From positions 1 through 64,000 of the forward strand of contig DAOJ01000065.1 of NCBI GenBank assembly GCA_002502365.1: DNA of 64,000 nt, read 5' to 3'. Made by a program: the position numbers and the translations under genes. Below are positions 28,487 through 36,892 of the stretch, one piece after another. The notes beneath the pieces were generated by a model. The model had not been told where the DNA came from. It saw only the letters and a program-made list of their open reading frames with translations, and ran no database searches. The stretch is from Euryarchaeota archaeon UBA106. Its GTDB lineage: Archaea > Thermoplasmatota > Poseidoniia > Poseidoniales > Thalassarchaeaceae. The stretch's first letter is position 1, and every line of letters starts with the position of its first letter.

Positions 28487-28508
28487 AAAACTCTCTCAAA
28501 GATGAGTT
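28487..28508 (-). terminator. Possible hairpin after the COG1325 gene
   Basis: On the minus strand AAACTC and GAGTTT form a 6-base stem right at the end of the gene, followed by TTTTAC. It is short, and archaeal termination usually needs only T-rich DNA, so the call is weak. Confidence 0.3.
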
Positions 28509-28945
28509 TATTCAGAGCTGGCAGTTTCTAGTAGAGCCGTAATTATTTCGCTTGGTTTCTGGCCCGGATACGATTCAATTTTGAATCGACCTTTTACAGC
28601 ATTTTTCCTTTCAGGGCCTTTTGCTAGTCTGTATTCTCCTGAGACCATGGCAGATAAAGAAAGCCGGACATGCAAAACTTTGTCATCATCAATTTGAGAT
28701 TTGAGTCCATTGCTGACAATTTCCTCCAAGACGTCCTCGCCTAATTTTAAAAAACTCAATTTGGCCGATTTCTTATTACTGATTTTCATTTCCAAAATAA
28801 CCTGAGGTGCTCCGTGATACGACTTACTTTTCTCTCTAATTATTTCCGATTTTGTGTCGGAAAGATGCTTCATTGCTTGCTCAATTAGATCTATGTCATC
28901 AACACAACTACAATGTATCCTCCAAGATACGCTGTGGAATGCCAT
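28508..28945 (-). CDS. COG1325 RNA-binding/exosome-associated protein
   Basis: 145 residues. The pattern of an N-terminal strand (HSVSWRIHCSCV), a helix (DLIEQAMKHL), and the central SYHGAPQVILEM strand with the His-Gly-Ala turn matches the archaeal COG1325 family, predicted to be an exosome-linked RNA-binding protein. The start is read at ATG 28945, close behind a GGAGGT. It lies divergently from the S3Ae gene across a 140-base gap, so RNA-processing and ribosome genes share a regulatory region. The precise role of this family is not settled. Confidence 0.7.
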   Translation of the reverse strand: MAFHSVSWRIHCSCVDDIDLIEQAMKHLSDTKSEIIREKSKSYHGAPQVILEMKISNKKSAKLSFLKLGEDVLEEIVSNGLKSQIDDDKVLHVRLSLSAMVSGEYRLAKGPERKNAVKGRFKIESYPGQKPSEIITALLETASSE

Positions 28946-29085
28946 CATTACCTCCAAGCATAGGCAGCCCTTGAAGAACTCCCTTTCGGCATTTGGAAAG
29001 TTAGAGTATAGGGGCTTTCATTCAAATACTGGATGTAGGTCGGCCGGTTTGCAAACGGGGTAGCCCCCGATACGAGGTGTTTCTC

Positions 29086-30027
29086 ATGGCAAAGGGCGCA
29101 AAAGCAAGGGCAGCGGCACGCAAACAGAGAGACAAGTGGAAGGCAAAGCGCTGGTACACAATTCGAGCACCTCGTAATCCTTGGTCATTCAGAGTCATTG
29201 GGGAAACCCTTGCAGAAGAGCCTGAGCAGTTGATTGGCCGCACCTACGATATAATGCAGAATGAACTAGATGGTGACTTCTCAAAGATGCACGTACAGGT
29301 GATTTTCAGGATCACGGAAGCACTAGGTGGAGACGCACTAACCGAATTCATAGGTCACAATGTTTTGAAAGACCATATTCGCCGTCAAATTCGCCGTCAT
29401 CGAGGTAAGGTAGATGATACTGTTGATGTTGTTACCGAGGATGGTTATTATGTCAGATTCAAGCCTTTACTTATTTCTCGATCAAGAGTTAAGTCCAGCC
29501 AAAAGTCCGCTATGAGAGCCAATGCACGTGATACAATCCTAACCATGGGTGCAAGTTCCACTTGGATTCAATTACAAAAAGCTGTACTAGATGGCACAAT
29601 GGAGGATGCAATCAAGGAATCAGTTTCCAAGGTCAGTCCTGTAAGGACAGTAATGATTCGTCGAAGTCAATTACTTCAGAGTGGAGTAATAGTGGAAGAT
29701 GGTCCTACATTGGACGAAATTCATGCCGAAGAAAAGGCAGCCGCGGCAGCAGCTGAAGTTGAAGAAGTAGACGTATTGGCTGCTGCAGAGGCTTCAGCAG
29801 AACTATCAGAAGTTGATGAGTCGAATGTTAGTGAGGATGTAGAATCCGAGGCAGAGGGTGATGATTCCGGAAATAATGAAGATTCAATCGACATTCCAGA
29901 GACTAATGATAACACAGAGCAAGATTACGACTCTATGACCGTAGCCGAATTAAAGCAATTACTCAAGGAAGCTGGAAAACCAGTTTCTGGTAAGAAAGCA
30001 GACTTAATTGCTCGACTGCAAGAGTAA
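29086..30027 (+). CDS. rps3ae: Ribosomal protein S3Ae (eS1) with C-terminal SAP domain
   Basis: 313 residues. Residues 1-205 are S3Ae: basic start, KRWYTIRAP, IGRT, FRITEALGGDALTEFIGH, RRHRGKVDD and MIRRSQLL. It is a small-subunit protein near the mRNA exit. The archaeal protein is normally about 200-220 residues. Here an Ala/Glu/Asp/Ser-rich acidic linker of ~70 residues leads to a SAP motif in the last 35 residues (MTVAELKQLLKEAGKPVSGKKADLI), a helix-turn-helix that binds nucleic acid in other proteins. ATG 29086 has GAGGTG upstream. The gene ends in a hairpin. Confidence 0.93.
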   Translation: MAKGAKARAAARKQRDKWKAKRWYTIRAPRNPWSFRVIGETLAEEPEQLIGRTYDIMQNELDGDFSKMHVQVIFRITEALGGDALTEFIGHNVLKDHIRRQIRRHRGKVDDTVDVVTEDGYYVRFKPLLISRSRVKSSQKSAMRANARDTILTMGASSTWIQLQKAVLDGTMEDAIKESVSKVSPVRTVMIRRSQLLQSGVIVEDGPTLDEIHAEEKAAAAAAEVEEVDVLAAAEASAELSEVDESNVSEDVESEAEGDDSGNNEDSIDIPETNDNTEQDYDSMTVAELKQLLKEAGKPVSGKKADLIARLQE

Positions 30028-30032
30028 TGATA

Positions 30033-30053
30033 AAGTGGGCAGGAAGCCCATTT
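30033..30053 (+). terminator. Hairpin after rps3ae
   Basis: AAGTGGGC (30033-30040) pairs with GCCCATTT (30046-30053), with one G-T pair and the loop AGGAA. It is a few bases after the stop and ends in TTT, resembling an intrinsic terminator. The next gene starts about 20 bases later, so it may only reduce read-through. Confidence 0.45.
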
Positions 30054-30075
30054 CATCATCAGAGGGTTGGTTAGT

Positions 30076-30831
30076 TTGGCAAGATTAGCGGTGGTAAGTG
30101 GGACTGGAATGTCTGCACTCGCTGATGAATTATTAGATTTTGGAGGGACTCAAAACACCATCCGTGTAGATTCAAAATGGGGTCAAGTTCCATGTATTGT
30201 AATTAAAACAAAAAAGCATTCAATTTTACTAATCGATAGACATCATTGTGAGGGTGATGAAAGAACTCCGCCTCATGAAATTGAACACAGGGCAAATATT
30301 CATGCAGCCAAATCATTTACTCCAAATTTAATTTTAAGTGTAAATTCTGTTGGTTCAATGATAGAAGAATTGCCTCCAGGGAATATTGGTGTAGCAGGAG
30401 ATGTACTCGATCTGGCTGTTAGGCCTTGGACATTTCATGACGATGATGCGATTCATGCAGACAGAACCTCGATTTTTGACACAAATGCAAGTTTAATTTG
30501 TTCCAATTCACTTTCCAATAGTCAAGAAAATACACCAATCGGAATTATTGTTGCACAGTGTGTAGGCCCCCAATTCGAATCACCATCAGAAATTGATGCA
30601 CTTGTCAGGTTAGGGGCCGATGTTGTCGGAATGACACTTGGCCCTGAATCGCGACTAATCGCAGAAACCGGTATCCCACATGTGGCAATTTCTTGCTCTT
30701 CAAATTGGGCTGCCGGAAGGACACCCGGCGACCCGTCTGCGGAAATAGATCACCATGCCGTTGATGCAATGGCTGCAACTCTAAGAGCTAGGGTGAAAGA
30801 TTGTATTATTGCATTATTAGATAATTATTGA
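30076..30831 (+). CDS. MTAP/purine nucleoside phosphorylase family protein
   Basis: About 251 residues. It matches the PNP/MTAP phosphorylase family: VVSGTGMSAL at the phosphate-binding start, DRHHCEGDERTPPHEIEHRAN, a VNSVGSM turn, RPWTFHDDD, and VGMTLGPESRLIAETGIPHVAIS. These enzymes split methylthioadenosine or purine nucleosides with phosphate, feeding methionine and purine salvage. The start is uncertain: TTG 30076 (nine bases behind AGAGGG) or TTG 30067. The preceding hairpin separates it from rps3ae. The exact substrate cannot be read from sequence. Confidence 0.85.
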   Translation: MARLAVVSGTGMSALADELLDFGGTQNTIRVDSKWGQVPCIVIKTKKHSILLIDRHHCEGDERTPPHEIEHRANIHAAKSFTPNLILSVNSVGSMIEELPPGNIGVAGDVLDLAVRPWTFHDDDAIHADRTSIFDTNASLICSNSLSNSQENTPIGIIVAQCVGPQFESPSEIDALVRLGADVVGMTLGPESRLIAETGIPHVAISCSSNWAAGRTPGDPSAEIDHHAVDAMAATLRARVKDCIIALLDNY

Positions 30832-30840
30832 GGGTTAAAT

Positions 30841-31143
30841 TTGCGTGACCAAAGGATAGGTTTAGCCCTTCTTGTAATAGCAATAATTCTATTCGCATAT
30901 TCTATTGATCGTATGGATTATTGGGACCAAGCAGACAAAGCTTACGAGAAAGAATGTCTGCCTCATAATAATCCTCAGCCAAACGCGGAAATCTGTCAGG
31001 AATTGGAAAATGAAGCAAATTCTCGATTAACCAAATTTTCTCTAATATTATTTTCATCAATTGTAATGTCGCTTATTGGTCTTGTATATCTTCTTCCTCA
31101 GGGGGATGAGTACCCTAAATCTCCACCAGGTGGAAGGTTCTAG
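30841..31143 (+). CDS. Small two-helix membrane protein
   Basis: 100 residues, read from TTG 30841, nine bases after the phosphorylase stop. Membrane helices lie near residues 7-23 and 65-86, with an acidic soluble loop between containing two cysteines (about 39 and 53) that could face outside. I do not recognise a family. The tight spacing suggests cotranscription with the phosphorylase. Confidence 0.6.
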   Translation: MRDQRIGLALLVIAIILFAYSIDRMDYWDQADKAYEKECLPHNNPQPNAEICQELENEANSRLTKFSLILFSSIVMSLIGLVYLLPQGDEYPKSPPGGRF

Positions 31144-31185
31144 GGGATTAGACAATTTGATGGTTCTCCAACATCTGGGCGCTCT

Positions 31186-31575
31186 ATGGAAAGGCTCCTG
31201 AGTGTAGATGATTGGAAGGAAATTGATTGGAATTCTAAGCCCGATGGCTCTTGGTCTACCATGATGGCTAGGGTTGCCGCTTTCCATAGTAAACACGATT
31301 TCGCCAACCCTGAGAATAATGGTCATGATATGGGTTACCGTGTGGCCCTAACCGTTGAGGAATTAGGTGAGTTTGCAGCGGCAATCACCAAAGGAAAGCC
31401 TAAGGAAGAAGCCTCCGAAGAACTAGCAGATTTGTTGATTTTGATTCTTGGCCACTCTCTTGCAATGCACATTGATTTGGAATCCGAATTCCATACCAAA
31501 ATGGACAAAATAATGCAAAGAAAAGCCAGAAGAGGAAACTTGGGAATTAGAGTAACAGAATACGACGGAGAATGA
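31186..31575 (+). CDS. MazG-like nucleotide pyrophosphohydrolase
   Basis: 129 residues with the MazG/dUTPase-like helical pattern: LTVEELGEFAAAI and, 20 residues on, EEASEELADLLILI. The acidic residues (E-E-x-x-E and E-x-x-D) bind Mg in this family. The family hydrolyses non-canonical or excess NTPs to NMP and pyrophosphate. The N-terminal ~40 residues are unique, with two Trp. It starts 42 bases after the small membrane protein gene, on the same strand. It does not look like the two-domain MazG of bacteria. Confidence 0.75.
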   Translation: MERLLSVDDWKEIDWNSKPDGSWSTMMARVAAFHSKHDFANPENNGHDMGYRVALTVEELGEFAAAITKGKPKEEASEELADLLILILGHSLAMHIDLESEFHTKMDKIMQRKARRGNLGIRVTEYDGE

Positions 31576-31633
31576 ATTTGGATAAAATTCTACACCTGTC
31601 ATAATAAATCTCGTACTCAATTTTATTAGATTT

Positions 31634-31641
31634 TTTTAAAT
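31634..31641 (+). promoter_or_regulatory. TATA box, leaderless promoter
   Basis: TTTTAAAT (31634-31641) in a T-rich stretch is centred about 26 bases ahead of the ATG at 31664, which fits a leaderless archaeal transcript. The run of seven T just ahead may also end the upstream transcript. Confidence 0.55.
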
Positions 31642-31663
31642 TGTTAATAATGTCGGGTCAACT

Positions 31664-32836
31664 ATGGCGTTGGACATACAAACCGCTCAAGATGATGAAG
31701 AATCGAATCCAAAAGTCGACTCTGAAACTTATGATGTAATTATCGTCGGAGCAGGTGCAGCGGGAATCGGTGTTGGAATTGCTATTGCTCATGCAGGAAT
31801 TGAGAACTTCCTGATTGTTGATAGAGATACAGTAGGTTCCTCTTTTTCTTCATGGCCAGAAGAGACTCGATTCATTACGCCCTCATTTCCCAGTAATTCT
31901 ATTGGAATGCTAGATCTAAATTCGATTGCAATCGGGATATCTCCCGCATTTAGCATGAAGGTTGAGCACCCTACTGGTAAAGAATACGCCGAACACTTAC
32001 AGGATATAGCTGAATATTTTGAGCTCCCAATTTTAGAAAATACAAATGTAGATTCTATAGAGAAAATCGACGGTTTATTTCATCTAAATATTGGTGACAG
32101 TAACTTGCTGGCGAAGAATGTAATTTGGGCTGCAGGGGAATATCAATATCCACTTTTGGATGGATTTGAAGGTGTTGAATTATGTAGGCATACGGCAACA
32201 GTTTCGAGATATGCAGATTTACAAGGGGACAATTTTCTAATTATCGGGGGATACGAAAGTGGAATAGATGCTGCATATCATCTTGCTAATAATGGTAAAA
32301 AGGTGGTATTATTCGACATTAACAGCCCATGGGACGAAGAAAGTTCAGATCCAAGTATTACTTTGTCTACCTTTTCATTCGAACGAATGAGAAATTCCAA
32401 TTTTGAAAATAATGTTAGATTAAACCCGCAGACTCAGGTAAAATCAGTCAATATATTAGATGGAACATACGAAGTCAGAACTCAAGATGGGCAAGTCTTC
32501 AGTTCTGATTCTAAGCCTCTATTCGCAGGCGGATTCGACGGAAGTCACAAATTCGTGTCAAATTTATTCGATGAAAGAGAAGATGGATTCCCCCTACTGA
32601 ATGATAGTGACGAATCAACTATAGTTCCTGGTATGTACCTCTGTGGTCCATCAGTTCGTCATGACGGTCATATTTTTTGTTTCATTTTCAAATATAGACA
32701 ACGGTTTGCAATCGTCGCACAAGCAATTGCATCGTCCCTAGATATTGATACCGATGAATTCGTTGAGGCTTACAGGGGTTGGGGGATGTATTTAGACGAT
32801 TTATCCTGTTGCGGACAGGAGTGTTTGACATGTTGA
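31664..32836 (+). CDS. FAD/NAD(P)-dependent oxidoreductase with cysteine tail
   Basis: 390 residues. The N-terminal Rossmann fingerprint VIIVGAGAAGIG (about 25-36) binds FAD. A second GGYESGIDAAY site near 196-206 binds NAD(P). An ATG-like WAAGEYQYPLL segment follows the FAD domain. The layout resembles thioredoxin-reductase-like or flavin monooxygenase-like enzymes (YpdA/CzcO group), but no CxxC active site is in the core. Instead the chain ends in a cysteine-rich tail, SCCGQECLTC, with four cysteines, perhaps metal-binding or redox. The gene overlaps the next small gene by 7 bases. The substrate is unknown. Confidence 0.82.
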   Translation: MALDIQTAQDDEESNPKVDSETYDVIIVGAGAAGIGVGIAIAHAGIENFLIVDRDTVGSSFSSWPEETRFITPSFPSNSIGMLDLNSIAIGISPAFSMKVEHPTGKEYAEHLQDIAEYFELPILENTNVDSIEKIDGLFHLNIGDSNLLAKNVIWAAGEYQYPLLDGFEGVELCRHTATVSRYADLQGDNFLIIGGYESGIDAAYHLANNGKKVVLFDINSPWDEESSDPSITLSTFSFERMRNSNFENNVRLNPQTQVKSVNILDGTYEVRTQDGQVFSSDSKPLFAGGFDGSHKFVSNLFDEREDGFPLLNDSDESTIVPGMYLCGPSVRHDGHIFCFIFKYRQRFAIVAQAIASSLDIDTDEFVEAYRGWGMYLDDLSCCGQECLTC

Positions 32837-33030
32837 AGGGAAATGAAACTCGAATAGGAAAAATTCTGAGTATTGAATGGCTTGGACAAACCCTTGCAAG
32901 TCTATGCTGGATTATCAGTGTATTCGTATACGAAATTGAAGGCCCTGGTGATTGGTTACAATTGGGGGCTGCTTCATTTTGGATGATGTCAAACATTTCG
33001 GCAATATTTAGCATAAAACAACATGGCTAA
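32830..33030 (+). CDS. Small membrane protein downstream of the oxidoreductase
   Basis: 66 residues from ATG 32830, overlapping the oxidoreductase stop by seven bases, with TGGAG-like sequence lacking. Two hydrophobic segments (about 17-33 and 40-58) suggest a helical hairpin in the membrane. The frame is open further upstream inside the previous gene, which I discount. No family is recognised. It could anchor the oxidoreductase to the membrane, but this is only context. Confidence 0.5.
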   Translation: MLKGNETRIGKILSIEWLGQTLASLCWIISVFVYEIEGPGDWLQLGAASFWMMSNISAIFSIKQHG

Positions 33031-33070
33031 TAATTCAGAATCCGCAGCCAACTGAACCATGATTATATCC

Positions 33071-33472
33071 TTAATGAAAAGTTTTTGTTCTCTTTTCCAT
33101 AGTATATTCTGCTATCCACAAACTAACCCATATTCCCGCTAATTGCAATGTTAGTCTCACTAAATTTCCTAATTCCGTTAATGATTCACCATCGCCCAGT
33201 TCGACTGAAAATATCCACATGTATAGATTTGCAGGATATAGCCAAACCAACATAGCAGCACTTGCAAAACCACCAATTCCTCTTAATGAGGGGATTATGA
33301 GTAAAGTTCCTACAACAATCTCTACAATTCCACTAAGTATTACCCAAAATTTAGCAGAACCAAGGAATGGTGGTACAATTGGCTCGAACCATTCAGTATC
33401 TGTGAAATGCAAAATTCCGACATATACAAAAAACGAACCACCGATAATTGCGAACAAGTCGCGTGAATTCAT
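33071..33472 (-). CDS. DoxX-like membrane protein
   Basis: 133 residues from ATG 33472, one base after the DHFR stop; a longer in-frame start would overlap DHFR by 41 bases. It has four membrane helices and the DoxX-like pattern: YVGILHFTDTEWFEPIVPPFLG and SGIVEIVVGTLLIIP, then NLYMW and an amphipathic end. The family is often linked with redox or stress proteins without a fixed activity. The operon is thyA-folA-doxX, read on the minus strand. Confidence 0.75.
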   Translation of the reverse strand: MNSRDLFAIIGGSFFVYVGILHFTDTEWFEPIVPPFLGSAKFWVILSGIVEIVVGTLLIIPSLRGIGGFASAAMLVWLYPANLYMWIFSVELGDGESLTELGNLVRLTLQLAGIWVSLWIAEYTMEKRTKTFH

Positions 33473-33473
33473 A

Positions 33474-33983
33474 TCATCGCCTAGTCCAGATGGAATATGT
33501 AGTGTCGTATTCATTGTTGGAGTCTAATTGCAATTTTTCGATAACTTCCTCAGACCATTCAGACCTATTCCAGTAGGGGAATTTTACTTCACCACTCTCT
33601 GTGGTTTTGACGGTTGTAAGATGAATTTCTTCTACTCGATCAAGGAACATTTGGTAAATCTGAGCCCCGCCAATAATCCAGCATTCATCGCAACCATCTG
33701 CATAGGCGATTTCTATTGCTCGACCGATATATAGAGCAGTTTCTGCTCCATCTGCTTCCCATCCGGTGTCTCTTGACATGACGATGTTCAATCTCTCAGG
33801 TAATGGCCTATACGCTTCGGGGAGTGAATCCCAAGTTTTTCTTCCCATTATTACAGCGTTAAATCCATCTCCTTCAGTCAATTGTTTGAATCGAGCCATA
33901 TCAGAAGCCAGACGCCATGGAAGGCCTTCTCCTCTTCCTATACAGCCATCTTCATCCATCGCCACAATCATTGCCATTCGCAT
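33474..33983 (-). CDS. folA: Dihydrofolate reductase
   Basis: 169 residues. The family marks are AMDEDGCIGRGEGLPWRLASDM (substrate loop with Asp and Trp), VIMGRKTWDSLP, LNIVMSRD, and WIIGGAQIYQMFL around the NADPH site. It reduces dihydrofolate to tetrahydrofolate with NADPH. This replenishes the cofactor used up by the bacterial-type ThyA encoded nine bases upstream. Such thyA-folA pairs are standard in bacteria and haloarchaea. Confidence 0.95.
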   Translation of the reverse strand: MRMAMIVAMDEDGCIGRGEGLPWRLASDMARFKQLTEGDGFNAVIMGRKTWDSLPEAYRPLPERLNIVMSRDTGWEADGAETALYIGRAIEIAYADGCDECWIIGGAQIYQMFLDRVEEIHLTTVKTTESGEVKFPYWNRSEWSEEVIEKLQLDSNNEYDTTYSIWTRR

Positions 33984-33992
33984 ATTTATTCC

Positions 33993-34787
33993 TCAAACTG
34001 ATATAGGTGCAGAGATGTGTGGGTGATGCTCATAATTGAGAATTTCAATACTTTCAGCAGTAAACTCATCAATTTCTGAGATAGTCTCATCTAACTTGAG
34101 TTTAGGCAATGGAAGTGGTTTCCTAGAAATTTGTTCCTTGGCTTGTTCTAAGTGATTTAGGTACAAATGACAATCTCCCCCAGTCCAGACAAATTCTCCT
34201 GGTTGCAAACCGCATACTTGAGCCATCATACAGGTCAGCAGGCTGTATGATGAAATATTGAATGGGACTCCAAGAAAAGCATCAGCACTTCTTTGGTATA
34301 ATTGACAGGACAATTTTCCTTCGTTGACATAGAATTGGAAAAAAGCATGGCAAGGCATTAGCGCCATGTCTTCCAATTCACCAACATTCCAAGCTGAAAC
34401 AATTATTCTTCGTGAATTCGGGTTCTGTTTGATCATTTCAATGGCGTTTTCAATTTGGTCAACGACCCTGCCATCATTAGTCTCCCATTTTCTCCATTGT
34501 TTTCCATAAACAGGTCCAAGGTCACCATCCTCGTCTGCCCATTCGTTCCATATACGGACATTATTTTCCTGTAGATAGGCAACGTTAGTATCTCCAGATA
34601 AAAACCACAACAGTTCATGGATGATACTAGGCCAGTGGAGCTTTTTTGTGGTAACCGCTGGAAAAGATTCAGTAAGGTCAAACCTCATTTGATGCCCAAA
34701 AACAGAGATTGTACCTGTGCCTGTACGGTCTGATTTTTCTACTCCCTCATCGAGTATTCGTTCGAGGAATGCTAGGTATTGCTCCAT
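33993..34787 (-). CDS. thyA: Thymidylate synthase (ThyA type)
   Basis: 264 residues from ATG 34787, the same length as the E. coli enzyme; an in-frame ATG eleven codons earlier is possible but adds no family sequence. Marks are [55 protein letters not shown] with the catalytic Cys, and [17 protein letters not shown]. It methylates dUMP to dTMP using methylene-tetrahydrofolate, producing dihydrofolate for the adjacent DHFR. Many archaea use ThyX instead, so this looks like an ancient acquisition. Confidence 0.97.
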   Translation of the reverse strand: MEQYLAFLERILDEGVEKSDRTGTGTISVFGHQMRFDLTESFPAVTTKKLHWPSIIHELLWFLSGDTNVAYLQENNVRIWNEWADEDGDLGPVYGKQWRKWETNDGRVVDQIENAIEMIKQNPNSRRIIVSAWNVGELEDMALMPCHAFFQFYVNEGKLSCQLYQRSADAFLGVPFNISSYSLLTCMMAQVCGLQPGEFVWTGGDCHLYLNHLEQAKEQISRKPLPLPKLKLDETISEIDEFTAESIEILNYEHHPHISAPISV

Positions 34788-34866
34788 GGTTACTAGCATC
34801 GGACGCCATCTCAAGTCCATGAAGGATGCGGCACTCGTTACTCCGATTCTGATCGTTAAATCTGTA

Positions 34867-35667
34867 TCATGGAGCCCCTAATTCTCTTAGATTCTCCATT
34901 AGTTGGTCTGTAAATTTCCGATACAATGATTTCATGATGGATCTTTGCCCGTGCTCATCTAACTTTACCAAATTGTCAACATCCCCGTCAGTGAAATTAC
35001 CTCCTTCAGAGCTGGCTAACCAATCTGCAAACGTAATTGGAAAATCGATGTTAACTTGCACTTTCGCAAGTGGGTTGATTATTGCTGAACCCGGAGCCAT
35101 AAAGTCCCTAGAACCAATTATTGCCATTGGTACAATTGGGACATTTGGGAACTTAGCCGCTAATCTTGCAACTCCTGTTTTCCCTCTCGATAAATAAGGT
35201 GCTTGCTTATTTCTTGAGCGGGTTCCTTCAGGAAAAATTCCCATTATATTTCCACTTGACAATACGTCAACGGCACTAGTCAAGGCATCTCCTCCGCCTG
35301 ATTCTCTATAGGTTTCAATTTGACCTGTTGAAGTCATTATTTTCTGAAATTTCCTATCTTCAAAGTGTTCTGCTTTAGCAAGATAGTGAACTGGTCTTCT
35401 TGCACCCATTATCTTGACGATTGGATCTATATGGGATGTATGGTTTCCTGTTAATATCGCGGGGCCGTTTTTTGGAATTCTTTCCAATCCTTGGTACCTC
35501 ACGTTTGTGATTGACCTTACAAGAGGTGGAAGTACGTACATTAGGCCCCTGTAGAATATTGGAGTTGACTGTTGGTGACCTGAACCCTGTAAGCCAGTCA
35601 GGTCCGAAATGTTCTGCAAAGATGCCAAACTTAACTCGGCCATGGTATGTCGAAGACTTAGAGGCAT
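34867..35667 (-). CDS. PlsC-type acyltransferase
   Basis: About 266 residues. The HxxxxD box is NHTSHIDP and the second block is [10 protein letters not shown], both standard for 1-acylglycerol-3-phosphate acyltransferases. A hydrophobic FDP-like segment precedes and [12 protein letters not shown] follows. Acyl transfer onto glycerol phosphate is surprising in an archaeon with ether lipids; fatty-acid-type acyl esters or another acceptor are possible. The open frame extends to 35835, but that would overlap the divergent gene; ATG 35667 (or 35643) is more likely. Confidence 0.85.
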   Translation of the reverse strand: MPLSLRHTMAELSLASLQNISDLTGLQGSGHQQSTPIFYRGLMYVLPPLVRSITNVRYQGLERIPKNGPAILTGNHTSHIDPIVKIMGARRPVHYLAKAEHFEDRKFQKIMTSTGQIETYRESGGGDALTSAVDVLSSGNIMGIFPEGTRSRNKQAPYLSRGKTGVARLAAKFPNVPIVPMAIIGSRDFMAPGSAIINPLAKVQVNIDFPITFADWLASSEGGNFTDGDVDNLVKLDEHGQRSIMKSLYRKFTDQLMENLRELGAP

Positions 35668-35716
35668 TATTTCTTTACGGAAGTCCGATGCCTTCTTTTG
35701 GAGTCCCCTACAGCGA

Positions 35717-36841
35717 TTGATTGTGGTGAATCGCAGAGCGGTTAGCATCGTGCTTTGTAGCATCTTAATCATACCCATTTCAACTCCTTCAGTTGTTGCA
35801 GAATGGGACGATGATAATTGGCTGAAAAACATCATTGGACCAGAACGACTTGAGCTTGGAGACGAGTTTGGTTGTCATGGTTTTGAAGGAATAGATTTGA
35901 GAGAAGAGGCTTGGGTTATTCAGGGTTGCAGAGATTACCTAAGCGGTTTCACAGACGCATCCCGTTGGGGTGCTCCTCCGATTTCGTTCGGCCATCCAAA
36001 CGGGCCAGTAACCGAAGATGTAGCCCGCTCGCTTTCAGATGCAGGTTTTTCTATTATTGGAGATAGAATCGAAGGCGATACCTATGGGTTAAATGTTGTA
36101 AATAGACTTACCAGCCTTGAGAAAGGCCAAGCGAATTTAACCGCTATAGAAAACGCTGCAGAAGACAGTTTAGTCAGTTTGTATTGGATTGGTAGATGGC
36201 ATGATGTGAACATCCGTGAAGATAAATCTGCAATATCCTTGATAACTTCTCAGGAGGTTTGGTTTACAACTTGGGGGGAATGGTTTGGTCACAAGCAATC
36301 GGGTGAGTCTTTTGAACGAATTTTAGTCAATGACCCAACGATGAAAACATATCGTATTTCTACTTTTGAAGAATCATCTTGGTCTGTCCCAGGAACTGCA
36401 TTCTTTGAGTGGTCAGAACCGCCAATAAATATTCAATTCAACGGAGAAAATGCGATGATTATACCCAGTGGACAAAAGCATTTGATCACAGGAGTTCGCC
36501 CTGTTGAAGGTGGTGCATTTGTTACAGTAAAACCAGGTGTGTTCGTAGATTTTATTTTCGAATCAGAAAATATTTCTGTAAACCATAGTCCACAGTTAAC
36601 ATTCAATGGTTTACACCACTCAGTGAGTGTAGTTGGACATCATGTTACAAATCTACATGACTGGACTTCTGATTTTCATGAATCTCCTCTTAGGTTTACT
36701 TGGTTAATTGAACGTCCCGCGGCACTGGAAATGGATTGGAGACTCCCTGTGTTGGCAATCGGGATTCTAATTTCCACTCCAATTGCAATCAAATGGGTTG
36801 TAGCCAGAGATAAAGAAAACGAAAATCAACGTTGGGATTAA
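35717..36841 (+). CDS. Secreted or surface protein with C-terminal anchor
   Basis: About 374 residues read from TTG 35717. A signal peptide (to about residue 25, ending PSVVA) is followed by a Trp-rich exported domain and a membrane helix near 346-364 with a charged end. I see weak resemblance to carbohydrate-deacetylase-like exported domains (a SFGHPNGPVTEDV segment after a cysteine pair) but no firm motif. Two or three cysteines may form disulfides. It is divergent from the acyltransferase with a 49-base gap. Confidence 0.7.
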   Translation: MIVVNRRAVSIVLCSILIIPISTPSVVAEWDDDNWLKNIIGPERLELGDEFGCHGFEGIDLREEAWVIQGCRDYLSGFTDASRWGAPPISFGHPNGPVTEDVARSLSDAGFSIIGDRIEGDTYGLNVVNRLTSLEKGQANLTAIENAAEDSLVSLYWIGRWHDVNIREDKSAISLITSQEVWFTTWGEWFGHKQSGESFERILVNDPTMKTYRISTFEESSWSVPGTAFFEWSEPPINIQFNGENAMIIPSGQKHLITGVRPVEGGAFVTVKPGVFVDFIFESENISVNHSPQLTFNGLHHSVSVVGHHVTNLHDWTSDFHESPLRFTWLIERPAALEMDWRLPVLAIGILISTPIAIKWVVARDKENENQRWD

Positions 36842-36892
36842 CTAATTTACAAACATCCAAAGAACATATCCTGATGTTTTTTCTAAGTTAGA

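Noticed and set aside
33474..33514. 41-base overlap of DoxX-like and DHFR frames
   Set aside because: An in-frame ATG at 33472, one base after the DHFR stop, removes the overlap.
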